Source: Henricia sp. BOLD:AAB3569
Taxonomy: Eukaryota; Echinodermata; Asteroidea; Spinulosida; Echinasteridae
Reading direction: 5' to 3'
NCBI GenBank assembly: GCA_037783545.1
Contig: JBBELK010000518.1
Span: forward strand, 186,001 to 250,000
Length of the DNA stretch: 64,000 nucleotides
Shown: one piece after another, positions 1 through 9,480 of the stretch
Position numbering within the stretch: position 1 is the stretch's first letter
Layout: each line of letters starts with the position of its first letter
Notes under the pieces: model-generated
What the model was told of the DNA's origin: nothing
The model's input: only the letters and a program-made list of their open reading frames with translations
The model's database searches: none
Translations under genes and position numbers: made by a program

Positions 1-2
1 CT

Positions 3-920
3 TCCACCATCTTCACGCAGCTCAAGCAGAGCCCAGGTTGTCAATGTAAGGGGGTATTCTCTCTAGCGTCAACTGAAGCACCGCATCTAGACAGCCGAAT
101 GTCCGCAGTTAGGGGCCAAATCTCTAACTGCACTTTGGCGGACATCCAGAGAAGACCTGGTGTCATGCTGTTAACAACAACCAATCTGGCTTTCCTGGAC
201 ATGACCATGAACATGCTGGAAAGTATTAAAAGGGATGGGATTTGCGTTAAGACTACTATCATCGCAGAGGACAAGAAGACGTTCGAGTATTTGCTAAGTC
301 GATCAGAGGACGACCCAGGACTGACAGTAGAAATAACAGATTCTGGAGAAACGGACATCATGGACATACACAAAAAGGGTTGGGGTGTGTACTACGCGTT
401 CCTCAGAAAACGCCAAAAGTACATCCTTCGTCTTCTTGAGCAAGGCTGGGAGGTCTTATTCACCGACTCAGACACCTTTTGGTTCCGAGATCCATTCCCC
501 TTCTTCGAAGGAGAGTTTGACCTGTCCATGGTAGACTCAAGAAATCCATTCGGAGTGAGAAACGCAAGCTCAAATTTCTGTTCCGGGTTTGTGTACTTTA
601 AGCCAACTAATGTGACAATTCTGTTTGTCAAGGAGTGGATTGTGGCGGCTAAGAGAATGCGCATTATGGATCAAGTAGTGATGAATCGATTATTGAATGC
701 CGACAGGCCTGTGCATGTCTCCATTAAGCCTCTAGATACCAACATTTTTCCCTGGGGTCCCAAATTCTACCATCTCCTGGCAACGAAAGCCAACTACTCG
801 ACCGTGGTGATGCACGCTGCCAGCATCCGTGGACATCCTGCTAAAGTGAACAAGTTCAAAAGCTCTAATATGTGGCTGGTCAATGCGACAAGTGAGGAAC
901 TCCTGGCAGGGGCATCGTGA
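3..920 (+). CDS. Nucleotide-diphospho-sugar transferase domain protein (GT77-like), 3' part
   Basis: This is the C-terminal part of a glycosyltransferase of the Nucleotid_trans family, probably a Golgi type II enzyme that moves a sugar from a nucleotide-sugar donor. Counting from the first Met (position 99; 273 residues to the stop), a DSD metal-binding motif lies at residues 123-125 inside LFTDSDTFWFRDPF. NFCSGFVYF follows at about 159-167, DQVVMNRLL at 191-199 and a His-rich tail motif HAASIRGHP near 239. These are hallmark blocks of the family. The frame stays open leftwards to position 3, so the true start lies outside the window. Alternatively, an exon may begin at 66, after the acceptor-like TTCTCTCTAG. 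No transmembrane anchor is visible, as expected if it is upstream. Stop TGA at 918-920. Donor and acceptor sugars cannot be told from sequence. Confidence 0.82.
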   Translation, partial: STIFTQLKQSPGCQCKGVFSLASTEAPHLDSRMSAVRGQISNCTLADIQRRPGVMLLTTTNLAFLDMTMNMLESIKRDGICVKTTIIAEDKKTFEYLLSRSEDDPGLTVEITDSGETDIMDIHKKGWGVYYAFLRKRQKYILRLLEQGWEVLFTDSDTFWFRDPFPFFEGEFDLSMVDSRNPFGVRNASSNFCSGFVYFKPTNVTILFVKEWIVAAKRMRIMDQVVMNRLLNADRPVHVSIKPLDTNIFPWGPKFYHLLATKANYSTVVMHAASIRGHPAKVNKFKSSNMWLVNATSEELLAGAS

Positions 921-1270
921 AACACTTTCTTCATTCGAGAGATGAAAATCCAAGTACCGAGCTGCCTTCAGAGGTTCTTACTGGATGTTTAATCGTTCTT
1001 TGAAAGCGCTTACAAATATCGAGATTCATCGTACGTGTTGTTTTGAACAAAGCCGAAACTCTATATAGTTGCTACGTAAGGGGCTGGAAGTAAAAGTTTG
1101 AAAAGAGGGACAACGGTGGGACGTTGTGTGTTTGTCGGGCTTCCAATGCTTTTTTTGTTATTAGTAGGCCTTAAAAGAAATCTTCACCCCTAAACAGAAG
1201 TGACCCACCGTTGTTTTCCTGTGGTAACATTAGTGCTTTGCTCCCGATTACCCCACCACAACACCGTTAT
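921..1270. other. 3' flank of the glycosyltransferase, no gene seen
   Basis: Probable 3' UTR and spacer. I see no canonical AATAAA close to the stop codon and no second reading frame of note. Confidence 0.4.
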
Positions 1271-1357
1271 ACCCCACCCAACACCCACCACACCCTTATA
1301 CCCCACCCAACACCCACCACACCCTTATACCCCACCCAACACCCACCACACCCTAAA
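1271..1357. repeat. 29-bp minisatellite, three copies
   Basis: A C-rich 29-bp unit beginning ACCCCACCCAACACCC starts at 1271, 1300 and 1329 with almost no divergence. The short open frame across it (60 codons, Pro/Thr/His-rich) is a by-product of the repeat. Confidence 0.85.
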
Positions 1358-1843
1358 CCAAAATAGCCAGACTACAATGTAAAACAGTAAAATATGTTGC
1401 TTCTTACAAATTGTACGATTTATTGATCGAAATCTAAGAAGAAAACACGAGCCGTTATTGACGTAATTTATTAAGAACCGTCGCCACTTCCCTCGCCATG
1501 AGGAATTGTTTAATTCCTTCATGCATGCTCGCATGAAAGCTCAAACTAGACTGCAAAATGGCCGCAAATCGAACAACTCATGACTATCTCCTAGCTACAC
1601 AGCTGTCATGCAGTTTGCTAAACAAATACAATATCGATCGAACTTTTCCGCTGTCTTTAATTGCATAATTTATCAGTAAATATCCGAAAAAGAAACCCGA
1701 AATATGAACCCAAACAGTCAATTGTAGTGCCTAACGGTTTTATACGCTAAGTGTTGCGTCACAGCAACTCTATCGCGTAAAGGCATTGGACCCATTTGGA
1801 ACAAAGGGGATTAGCGATGCGCGCGCAGCTGTGATGCAGTCAC

Positions 1844-1983
1844 TTAAAGGCACAGGCTCGTCAGCAATGCGCGCCCGCCAAATTCGTGCTCGAAACACGC
1901 AGCTGCATGCCTTTGCTATGGAGCTGCGTATTGCGTGGCACACATTTGGCGGGCGCGCATTGCTGACGAGCCTGTGCCTTTAA
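1844..1983. mobile_element. TTAA-flanked hairpin MITE, piggyBac-type target site
   Basis: A 132-bp body starts AGGCACAGGCTCGTCAGC and ends with its exact reverse complement. The arms match for about 38 bp and enclose a spacer of about 60 bp. TTAA stands on both sides (1844-1847 and 1980-1983), which is the target duplication made by piggyBac-superfamily transposases. A diverged copy lies at 49661-49788 in the opposite orientation. No coding capacity. Confidence 0.8.
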
Positions 1984-2476
1984 ACAGCTAGAATCGCCCC
2001 TTCGACAGTTTTTCTGTTTATCATGGAGGTGTACCATCACAACTTGTTTTTCACAAAAAATCGACAGGCTTTTGCTTAAAACGTAAAGCAGTTCCGACCC
2101 TCTTCACCCGAAATTCTGAAACGCTCGAGGTCACTTGGCTTGTTTATCAACAGGGTTTTGACGTCATCCTGAGAAACATACAAAACGGTCTGTGCAGTAT
2201 TGAATGGAAAATGCTGGCAAATGTTGAGAAGCTGACAGATTGAAAAGCACATTAAAACTGCCCCATTTGCTTAGCGACTTGGAAAAAAATTCTAAATTTC
2301 TATTTTCAGTTAAAACCATTTTCATACAACAGACAAGTTGCAACAGATATCAAAAATACTTTTGTTGCAAAAATTCATCAAGCGTTTCCTATTTTATGCT
2401 TGTTAAAATGTGTCAAATTTACGAGCGGAATCGTCAATGAAAATGAATAGACAGCAACTTCAACAATTGTGATGTG
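1984..2476. other. Spacer upstream of the piggyBac transposase
   Basis: AT-rich sequence without a convincing gene. It could hold the 5' end or an upstream exon of the transposase, but I cannot identify a splice junction or a matching terminal repeat. Confidence 0.3.
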
Positions 2477-3970
2477 ATGCAAAGTCATGCCCTCCTTGGC
2501 ACGAAGCACGTTATTTTTTCTTGGTTAGTTTTAAATTCAAGCGTTATCCCTTTCATTACCAATGTGCCAAACGGGCTCAAAATGTTTTGGACGGTTCCGT
2601 ACCATTGTGCCACTGAGGTTCACAAAAAATGTCATGCTCGCTACCAACGTGCCATTATGGCATTTGTGGCACTTATCCTCTGCATGGTCATAAGCAGACG
2701 ACCGCAATACAGTCTGTACTGGTCTACATCGGAAATTCTGAGGTGTCCCCTATACGCGGCAACTATGTCACGCAACAGATTCACAACAATCCTCCGGTAC
2801 CTGCATCTTGCTGACAACCTCAGACCACAAGCAGGAAATGGCGTTCATGACCAGAGACTGTCCAAACTCCAGCCACTACTGGACATAGTCCTCCCAAGTT
2901 TTCTGCGTGTCTACAGTCCTGGACAGAACCTATCCCCTGACGAAAGCATGATACGGTTCAAAGGACGACTGAGCTCCAAGCAGTACATGCCACGGAAACC
3001 GATCAAATGGGGAGTTAAATGTTACGCATTGACTGAATCCGAGACGGGATACATGTGTGCCTGGAACATCTACACAGGACGCAGTAAAAGCCAGGCTGAT
3101 ACCAGTGAACCTACTGGAGTAAATAGTGCAACCAGCCATCCAACCCACATTTCGCTACCAGGCCAAGCCGTCCTGAAACTGGTGGATAATGTAATACACA
3201 GGGGGCATACACTATTCATGGACAATTGGTATTCTAGTCCAGCTCTGTTCGCCAGGTTGACCCAGCTGGGCTTTGGATGCTGTGGGACTGTCCGCCACAA
3301 TTCACAAGGACTACCACTCGATGCTGACCCAAAGAAGTTTTCGATGAAGAGAGGCGACGACCCTAAATTTTATGAGAAAGCTGGTCAAATGTGTGTCGCG
3401 TGGCATGACAAGAAACGTGTCACACTTCTAACAAACTACGGTGACTGTAGAATGACAGAAACACAGGTCCGCTGCAAAGAGAGTGAAACAGGATATCGCG
3501 ATATCAACAAACCTGCCATCATCACCGAGTACAACAAAGGAATGGGCGGAACCGATCTGGCTGGTCAATTGTGCTCATATTACACGCATTCACATCGCTC
3601 CGTTAAATGGTGGAAGAGAGTTTTTGTGACCATTCTCGACATATGTGTGCTAAATGCCAGAGTAGCGTACAGTAGCGTGCCTTCAAATCCTCAACCGTCC
3701 ACTCTCCAGTTCCAAATGAGAATCATAGAGGCTCTCCTCTCCACTTGGAAGCAACACCAATCTCTTCCTGCCAGCCCAGTGAACAATCAATTACGAACAG
3801 CTCATCAAGGTCAGCACTATCCTTGCCGCAACCGAAATGGTAACAAACGCGACTGTGCTGTGTGTAGTACCAGAGTTAGGAGACGGCAAACACGTTTTAT
3901 GTGCAAGCAATGCAATAAATTTATGTGTGTAGTTGACTGCTTTGAGAAATTCCACACTATACCTAGCTGA
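2477..3970 (+). CDS. piggyBac-type DDE transposase (DDE_Tnp_1_7)
   Basis: Encodes about 497 residues starting at ATG 2477; a GTG one codon earlier is also open. The transposase cuts and pastes DNA at TTAA sites. The family block around MSRNRFTTILRYLHLADN is at about 98-115. The three catalytic acidic residues fit Asp156 (SPDESMIRFKGR), Asp250 (LFMDNWYSS) and Asp361 (GMGGTDLAG). The C-terminus carries a Cys/His-rich domain (CAVC...CKQC...CVVDC, about 461-480), the zinc-binding tail usual for piggyBac. The frame is intact, so the gene could be active or domesticated. The N-terminal region before residue 55 looks short and unlike the family, so an upstream exon or a truncation is possible. I could not find matching terminal repeats for a complete element. 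The TTAA MITE just upstream is a candidate substrate only by association. Confidence 0.88.
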   Translation: MQSHALLGTKHVIFSWLVLNSSVIPFITNVPNGLKMFWTVPYHCATEVHKKCHARYQRAIMAFVALILCMVISRRPQYSLYWSTSEILRCPLYAATMSRNRFTTILRYLHLADNLRPQAGNGVHDQRLSKLQPLLDIVLPSFLRVYSPGQNLSPDESMIRFKGRLSSKQYMPRKPIKWGVKCYALTESETGYMCAWNIYTGRSKSQADTSEPTGVNSATSHPTHISLPGQAVLKLVDNVIHRGHTLFMDNWYSSPALFARLTQLGFGCCGTVRHNSQGLPLDADPKKFSMKRGDDPKFYEKAGQMCVAWHDKKRVTLLTNYGDCRMTETQVRCKESETGYRDINKPAIITEYNKGMGGTDLAGQLCSYYTHSHRSVKWWKRVFVTILDICVLNARVAYSSVPSNPQPSTLQFQMRIIEALLSTWKQHQSLPASPVNNQLRTAHQGQHYPCRNRNGNKRDCAVCSTRVRRRQTRFMCKQCNKFMCVVDCFEKFHTIPS

Positions 3971-4046
3971 CCAGACCGTATCTGTTAAGGATTATTTGAG
4001 AAGTTCTTCAGAAACCGCTCTAAACAACATTAATTTTTAAGATGTC

Positions 4047-4155
4047 GCCCCCCCCCCCCTCCCCCCCCCCCCAGCTCAATGTTGGACATGGACCCCGGCA
4101 GCGTCCATTTCAACATTGAACTGGGGGGAGGGGGGGGGGGCGGGGGGAGGGGTGG
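4047..4155. repeat. Inverted repeat with poly-C and poly-G arms
   Basis: A poly-C tract followed by CCAGCTCAATGTTGGACATG is mirrored, after a few bases, by its diverged reverse complement and a poly-G tract. The whole should fold into one long hairpin. The C/G tracts may also be assembly-prone. Confidence 0.75.
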
Positions 4156-4469
4156 TTGAGAGTACCACTTTCCTGCAATATGAAGAAAGACAAAAAATCA
4201 ATAATTGTGGTACATTTATACACTTTTCGAAAAAGTCTTTTCTCATGTAGGCCAAAGAGAAATCTTAAATACTGCGGTTTCTGAAGAATGTCGTCAAGTT
4301 TTTCACCCTTCTGTCATTTCTAATCGGAAATGAAATTACTTCAAACCACACCTTGGTAAATTCAAAGGGTGGGGGAATATAATAAAGTAATGTAAACCAA
4401 TAAATAAACAAAAAATACATAAACAAAAAATACCTCATCTGTGACTTTGTCATTCTATGAACATACGCA

Positions 4470-4557
4470 CACTATGAACAACTAACAATGGAGATTGGGC
4501 ACACACCATTGTTAACAATGGTGTGTGCCCAATTACCATTGTTAGTTGTTCATAGTG
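4470..4557. repeat. 88-bp near-perfect palindrome with no spacer
   Basis: Two 44-bp arms, starting CACTATGAACAACTAAC, meet at a central GTTAAC. Only two positions per arm fail to pair. There is no loop sequence, so cruciform extrusion would be efficient. No coding role. Confidence 0.85.
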
Positions 4558-4726
4558 ACAGGTACAGTTTGAAAGCCGCAGAATGCTTGCACAGATTTAT
4601 CTCAATTCATTTGCATGCAGATAAACACCCTTTCCAGGCACTGCCCTGTGAGGGTGCCATACAGGTAAAATTCCAAAAAGGCTTTGGTACAGAGCAGCCA
4701 ATGCCCAATTATATTACGCCAATTCC

Positions 4727-4859
4727 GGATAGACTCACTATGTAGATTGTCCCTTGTGACGCAATCTGCTCCACCTTTAGAAGCTCATGAATATGCAAAA
4801 AGTTGACACAATGGTGGTGCTTGGTGTAAAAGCCCGATGTGTCCCGTTGAACGTTGTCT
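4727..4859 (+). repeat. DIRS copy 1 left inverted terminal repeat
   Basis: 133 bp that match the reverse complement of 9722-9854 almost perfectly. It ends just before the Gag leader. The outer 20 bp (4707-4726) are not in the right repeat but are copied in the internal complementary region. Confidence 0.92.
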
Positions 4860-4970
4860 TTGTTTTTTGTGCAGCAATCTGTTCGGATCACCTTGGCACA
4901 CTGTGATGCCTTATGTACTATTTTGAATTTCACCGGGAATTGTCGGCCTAGCTTCTTCTTCGCCAGGACT

Positions 4971-6578
4971 ATGCCCAAGCCATGGCCCAAGGAATCTACG
5001 GGAAGTCGCCGTTCGGCCTCAGCTTCTATCGCCAAGCATCCTGAACATGATACCGTGGATATTCTTGCCGTTGCGGCCAGGGAAATCGGGCAATCGTGCG
5101 AGTCGACTCCACCCCAACCCAGGGGCGAGCCGGCGGGACAGCACCAAGCCCCAGCCCCTTCGTGGGCTGGAGGCTCTCAGGTTTGCGGACACCCATATCC
5201 CAAACCCAGTCTCAGCCCAATGACTACAGAGACGGCCGTACCAGCTCAATCGGCCGGCGGTTATCAACCTCCGTCATCGGTCACATCGGTGGGTACAAAC
5301 TCCACTCAAGCCACTGCCGCTGCGTCATCCGCTACGGTACCAAATTTGCAGCCGGGTCACACGACCGGGTTGCCGGTAGGCCACCCGGGGCAACAACAGC
5401 CTCAGCCATGGAACCCTTGGGGTCCGTCCCCCCAGGCGTTTCATATGCCGGGACCAGGAATGTACCATGCTTACGGCGCTACCGCACCGCCTCAGCCTAG
5501 TTTTTACCAAGGGGCCACTTATGCACCGCCACCATATTATTTTTCGCCATGGGGTTACCCTACAGCCGCTTCACCGATGGTCATACAACAGCCGCCGGCT
5601 AGTTCCGGCTCTGCTCCAGCTCCATCCGGGCACGTTTCCGGACAAGCCGGGAACGTCACTTTAGCTGAGCGCGAGGACCAGCGACCTCCGCATGTTATTA
5701 GAGGCTCCGGAGCGGAACCAGCTCCCGACGCCATTTTTCTTCAGTCATTTAGCAGTGACGACGATGATATTTCAGCGATTTCTGAACGTTCTTCATCGTC
5801 ATCAGTTTTGAAGAAAACTTTTCGAAACCCACACAAAAGAGATTCAGGTAATCCTCTCTCCGAGCAAGTTATTTCGTGGTGGCAAGACTTAAGAACTAAT
5901 AAACTTTCGCATGAAGATTACAAACAAGAATTAGCGAATTACGACATCGGCGAGGCACAAGACAAATGTTTTAATGCACCAGAACTGCCTTCCGGCCTTA
6001 AAAAAGTCTTCAAACAAGCCAACGCTTCCCTCGTGTCGGTAGATGACAAGATGAAAGGTGCTCATGGTCACCTATTGAGATCAGCCTTGCCTTTTCTGCG
6101 ACTTTACGACGCAGTAGCAGACCCAGAGTGCCCCTCGGAAATTTCCAAAGAATTAGTCATTGAACATGTTTCTACGGGACTGATTCTACTCGGTTCAGCT
6201 AGTCAAAGCCTAGCTATGGCGCGACAACACACGTTCGATGAAATTGTTGACAAAAAATTTGAGACTCTGAAGAAAAACTCACCATCTATGGGAGAACTTT
6301 TTGGAGACTCATTGCTGAAAGACATCGAGGATACAGAAAAAGCCTCTAAGTTGGCAGCTAAGGTCACATCAAGGTCTACTCCTACCTTCTCCAAGGACAG
6401 AAGATACACCCCGTATCAAACCTTAACAAGAGCATCAAAGTTTCGACGCAGAGGTAATTTCGGGACCTTCCGAAGTTTCAACAAGCCACCATACAGAGCA
6501 GGTACTAGCAATTTTAATAGACCTCGTACCTGGAAATCATCTTCCACGCCAACTACTAGTACAGCGGGAAAAAATTAA
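4971..6578 (+). CDS. DIRS copy 1 Gag-like protein
   Basis: About 535 residues from ATG 4971 to TAA at 6576-6578. The frame is open further up to 4854, but without an ATG. The first 200 or so residues are rich in Pro, Gln, Ser and Gly. A charged, probably helical middle follows (QVISWWQDLRTNKLSHEDY near residue 300). The C-terminal tail is basic and Arg/Phe/Asn-rich (FRRRGNFGTFRSFNKPPYR), which suggests nucleic-acid binding. No zinc knuckle is seen, in keeping with many DIRS Gags. It presumably forms the ribonucleoprotein particle. The ATG follows a pyrimidine-rich CTTCTTCTTCGCCAG, which resembles a splice acceptor. The homologous Gag of copy 2 is frameshifted. Confidence 0.8.
   Translation: MPKPWPKESTGSRRSASASIAKHPEHDTVDILAVAAREIGQSCESTPPQPRGEPAGQHQAPAPSWAGGSQVCGHPYPKPSLSPMTTETAVPAQSAGGYQPPSSVTSVGTNSTQATAAASSATVPNLQPGHTTGLPVGHPGQQQPQPWNPWGPSPQAFHMPGPGMYHAYGATAPPQPSFYQGATYAPPPYYFSPWGYPTAASPMVIQQPPASSGSAPAPSGHVSGQAGNVTLAEREDQRPPHVIRGSGAEPAPDAIFLQSFSSDDDDISAISERSSSSSVLKKTFRNPHKRDSGNPLSEQVISWWQDLRTNKLSHEDYKQELANYDIGEAQDKCFNAPELPSGLKKVFKQANASLVSVDDKMKGAHGHLLRSALPFLRLYDAVADPECPSEISKELVIEHVSTGLILLGSASQSLAMARQHTFDEIVDKKFETLKKNSPSMGELFGDSLLKDIEDTEKASKLAAKVTSRSTPTFSKDRRYTPYQTLTRASKFRRRGNFGTFRSFNKPPYRAGTSNFNRPRTWKSSSTPTTSTAGKN
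6569..6575 (+). promoter_or_regulatory. Candidate -1 frameshift site at the Gag/RT junction
   Basis: The last sense codons of Gag read GGA AAA AAT before the TAA stop. This places A AAA AAT, a canonical slippery heptamer, directly ahead of the stop. The RT frame is the -1 frame and is open from this point with no stop before ATG 6668. A slip here would give a Gag-RT fusion. In DIRS copy 2 the run has seven A instead of six and the two frames are already joined. No downstream pseudoknot was confirmed. Confidence 0.5.
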
Positions 6579-6667
6579 TTGGGCCTAGTACTCTTACAGC
6601 AACGCGCAGTACTCCAGCAGTTTCTTCACCTCTTGCGGGACGTCTTCAATATTTCGTCAATAACTGG

Positions 6668-8650
6668 ATGTCCATCACCCATGACCCATGGGTCATTGAT
6701 GCTATTTCAGGTTATACCTTTGACTTTTTGTCTGCGCCTTACCAGCTGATTAGTCCAGTTACCCATGCGCAGTCCGACAGCCAGGCAGCTATTTTTGATC
6801 AAGAGGTGCAGAAACTGCTAGAAAAGGGAGCCATCACTTCAGAACCTCCGGTCATGGGACAATTTATTTCTTCAGTTTTTCTCATCCCTAAAAAATCCGG
6901 AGAAGTTCGGCCGGTAGTTAATCTACGCCCATTAAACAAATTTATTAGATATCAACACTTCAAGATGGAGAACATTTGTTCAGCTAAAAGTTTGTTATCT
7001 CCAAATGATTGGATGACTACGATAGACCTTAAAGATGCCTACTTTACAGTACCTATCAACAATATTCATCGCAAATTCCTCCGTTTTGTTTGGAAGGGAG
7101 TACTCTACCAGTTTTGTTGCCTGCCATTTGGCATATCTTCTGCGCCTCGTGTTTTTACAAAAATTTTGAAACCGGTGGCTGCGACGCTCAGAGAACAAGG
7201 CATACGATGCGTGTTTTATCTTGACGATATGCTTATTTTAGCATCGTCCCAGCAAGAGAGTGCATTACATACACACCAAGTTGTCAATCTTCTTCAAAAG
7301 CTTGGTTTTGTGATCAATGAGACTAAGTCGCATCTTACACCATCGCAAGTGGTTACATTTTTGGGTTTTGTCATCAATTCCAATAATCTGACACTGTCGC
7401 TTAGTCAAGATAAAGTTGATAGAATCATTACTCATTGCCAAGAGACCCTCTCTGCTGAAGTACTGACAGTCCGTCAACTTGCCAGCCTGCTTGGCAGGTT
7501 ATCCTCATCAATTCAAGCTGTTTTTCCAGCCCCTCTTTTTTATCGTAACCTTCAACAGGACAGGAACACCGCTCTTCAAAAGAACGGAAATTACGAGGCA
7601 GAGGTTCATCTTTCTGCAGAGGCAAAACAAGATTTACAGACGTGGATCAGTTGTCTTCAGGTCTGGAATGGTCGAACAGTCGTTCATCATGCACCACACA
7701 TAGTAATGCAGACGGATGCCTCCATGGACGGCTGGGGAGCCTGTTTGGAACAGACGAGAATAGGGGGACGTTGGTCCGCGCAAGAGAGAAGACACCATAT
7801 CAATCACCTGGAACTGCTCGCAGCATTTTTTGCCCTCAAATCCTTGGTGCCAGACCAAAGAGACCTCCATATCCGCATACAGATGGACAACGCAACAGCC
7901 ATAGCCTATGTCAATCACAAAGGTGGGACGAAATCCCATCACCTAACTCAACTTGCCATAACCATCTGGATCTGGTGCATAAAGAGAAACATTCTTCTGT
8001 CTGCAGAACACATACCAGGCTCATCCAATGTCACAGCCGACAGCCTGTCGAGAATTTTCAACGATCGCACCGAATGGAAACTTCAACCAACAATCTTTCA
8101 GTTACTCATGCAGAACTTGAGTTTCACACCGTTGGTGGACTTGTTTGCAACCCGGCTAAATGCACAAATACAGAAGTTTGTGTCATGGCACCCAGATCCC
8201 ATGGCATGGAGATCGGATGCCTTTCTACTGAACTGGAAGGGACTGAAGGGTTACGCTTTTCCCCCATTTGCGCTGATAACCAAGTGCCTGGGCAAAGTAA
8301 AACGAGAACAAGCGACCATCGTAATGATTGCTCCAGTATGGCCGGCACAACCATGGTACCCAATGTTGTTGGAACTGACCATTGCCAACCCAGTCCTCCT
8401 TCCCAGAAGACAAGACCTTCTTCGTCTCCCTCACAATCTCCAGTTAACACATCCTATGGCAGACACACTGCAATTAGCCGCCTGGAAGTTATCCGGGAAG
8501 GATTACAAAAAGAAGGAATATCTAGAAACGTGTCTAACACTATCATTGCCTCATGGAGATCTCAATCAAATACACAATACAATTCTGCATGGGCAAGATG
8601 GGTCCGCTGGTGTATTTCACGGAAAATTGATCCAGTTCAATCACCTATAG
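6668..8650 (+). CDS. DIRS copy 1 reverse transcriptase / RNase H
   Basis: 660 residues from ATG 6668. The frame is open back to 6575, overlapping the end of Gag. RT motifs: FLIPKKSGEVRPVVNLRPLN (71-90), TIDLKDAYF with catalytic Asp120, CLPFGISSAP (151-160) and YLDD at 184-187. The RNase H domain follows with TDAS (Asp350), LELL (Glu382), MDNAT (Asp407) and TADSLSR (Asp458). The remaining 200 residues contain YAFPPFALITKCL and IVMIAPVWPAQPWYP, typical of DIRS polymerases. It copies element RNA into DNA. Its last ~580 bp overlap the recombinase gene in another frame. No adenine methyltransferase domain, present in some DIRS groups, was recognised. Confidence 0.93.
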   Translation: MSITHDPWVIDAISGYTFDFLSAPYQLISPVTHAQSDSQAAIFDQEVQKLLEKGAITSEPPVMGQFISSVFLIPKKSGEVRPVVNLRPLNKFIRYQHFKMENICSAKSLLSPNDWMTTIDLKDAYFTVPINNIHRKFLRFVWKGVLYQFCCLPFGISSAPRVFTKILKPVAATLREQGIRCVFYLDDMLILASSQQESALHTHQVVNLLQKLGFVINETKSHLTPSQVVTFLGFVINSNNLTLSLSQDKVDRIITHCQETLSAEVLTVRQLASLLGRLSSSIQAVFPAPLFYRNLQQDRNTALQKNGNYEAEVHLSAEAKQDLQTWISCLQVWNGRTVVHHAPHIVMQTDASMDGWGACLEQTRIGGRWSAQERRHHINHLELLAAFFALKSLVPDQRDLHIRIQMDNATAIAYVNHKGGTKSHHLTQLAITIWIWCIKRNILLSAEHIPGSSNVTADSLSRIFNDRTEWKLQPTIFQLLMQNLSFTPLVDLFATRLNAQIQKFVSWHPDPMAWRSDAFLLNWKGLKGYAFPPFALITKCLGKVKREQATIVMIAPVWPAQPWYPMLLELTIANPVLLPRRQDLLRLPHNLQLTHPMADTLQLAAWKLSGKDYKKKEYLETCLTLSLPHGDLNQIHNTILHGQDGSAGVFHGKLIQFNHL

Positions 8651-9471
8651 CTGATATCCTAGCCTTTTTACAACAGCTATTTGAGGAAGGTCTACTCTAC
8701 AGAACCCTCAACGTCTACCGTTCGTCCATCTCATCAACCCATAAATTTGTCAGTGGTCTCCCAGTGGGTCAGCATCATTTAATGAAACGTTTCTTTAAGG
8801 GAATCCTTAACCTTAGACCACCACGACCTCGTTACAACGTAACCTGGGATGTCAGAACAGTTCTGAATTTCATCAAAGCCGGGCCGGACAATCGGCGTCT
8901 GACCATGAAACAGCTTTCTCTCAAATTGGCAATGTTAATTGCTCTCGTTTCAGCTAGTCGTTCCTCGTCCCTTACAGCACTAGACTTAAACAACATGTCA
9001 AGATCATCAGATGGCAAGTACACCTTCTGCCTGACAAAATTATCAAAAAGAGTGTCAGTGAACAAGCCCTTCCACGAGGTAGAGATTTCACACTTTGGCG
9101 GTCATAGGAATCTTTGTCCAGTGCGAGCTCTGGATGAGTATCGGGATAGAACCATGCCTCGTCGGGGTGAGGGCAGTTCCAAGATTTCAAGCCTGTTTTT
9201 GTCACTCACAAAACCTTACCACCCAGTTGTCTCATCCACTATATCCAGATGGATAAAAGAAATCCTGTCACAAGCTGGTATTGACGTCACACAATTCAGA
9301 GCACATTCAACCAGAAGTGCTTCGACCTCTGCGGCAGCATCAGCTGGCATTTCAACCAACGACATCCTTAAAACAGCAGACTGGACGTCTGCAAGAACAT
9401 TCGCCAACTATTACCACAGGCAGACTGATACATCACAGTTTGGCCAGGCAGTTTTGGCGACGGCAGTGTAA
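8074..9471 (+). CDS. DIRS copy 1 tyrosine recombinase
   Basis: 465 residues from the first in-frame ATG; the frame is open back to 7642 without an ATG, and the real start could also be 8206 or 8338. The N-terminal SAM-like core-binding part lies around SNTQYNSAWARWVRWC. Catalytic residues on this count: Arg296 in SASRSSSL, His411 and Arg414 in HSTRSAS, and the nucleophile Tyr446 or Tyr447 in FANYYHR. It would join the circular cDNA to the genome in place of a DDE integrase. The first 577 bp overlap the RT/RNase H frame, so that stretch codes in two frames. The stop is followed within 10 bp by the internal complementary region. Confidence 0.92.
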   Translation: METSTNNLSVTHAELEFHTVGGLVCNPAKCTNTEVCVMAPRSHGMEIGCLSTELEGTEGLRFSPICADNQVPGQSKTRTSDHRNDCSSMAGTTMVPNVVGTDHCQPSPPSQKTRPSSSPSQSPVNTSYGRHTAISRLEVIREGLQKEGISRNVSNTIIASWRSQSNTQYNSAWARWVRWCISRKIDPVQSPIADILAFLQQLFEEGLLYRTLNVYRSSISSTHKFVSGLPVGQHHLMKRFFKGILNLRPPRPRYNVTWDVRTVLNFIKAGPDNRRLTMKQLSLKLAMLIALVSASRSSSLTALDLNNMSRSSDGKYTFCLTKLSKRVSVNKPFHEVEISHFGGHRNLCPVRALDEYRDRTMPRRGEGSSKISSLFLSLTKPYHPVVSSTISRWIKEILSQAGIDVTQFRAHSTRSASTSAAASAGISTNDILKTADWTSARTFANYYHRQTDTSQFGQAVLATAV

Positions 9472-9480
9472 TGCTTCGAA

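Noticed and set aside
5096..5500. Alternative plus-strand frame inside DIRS gag
   Set aside because: Lies wholly within Gag in another phase. It is also open in copy 2, but that follows from sequence identity.
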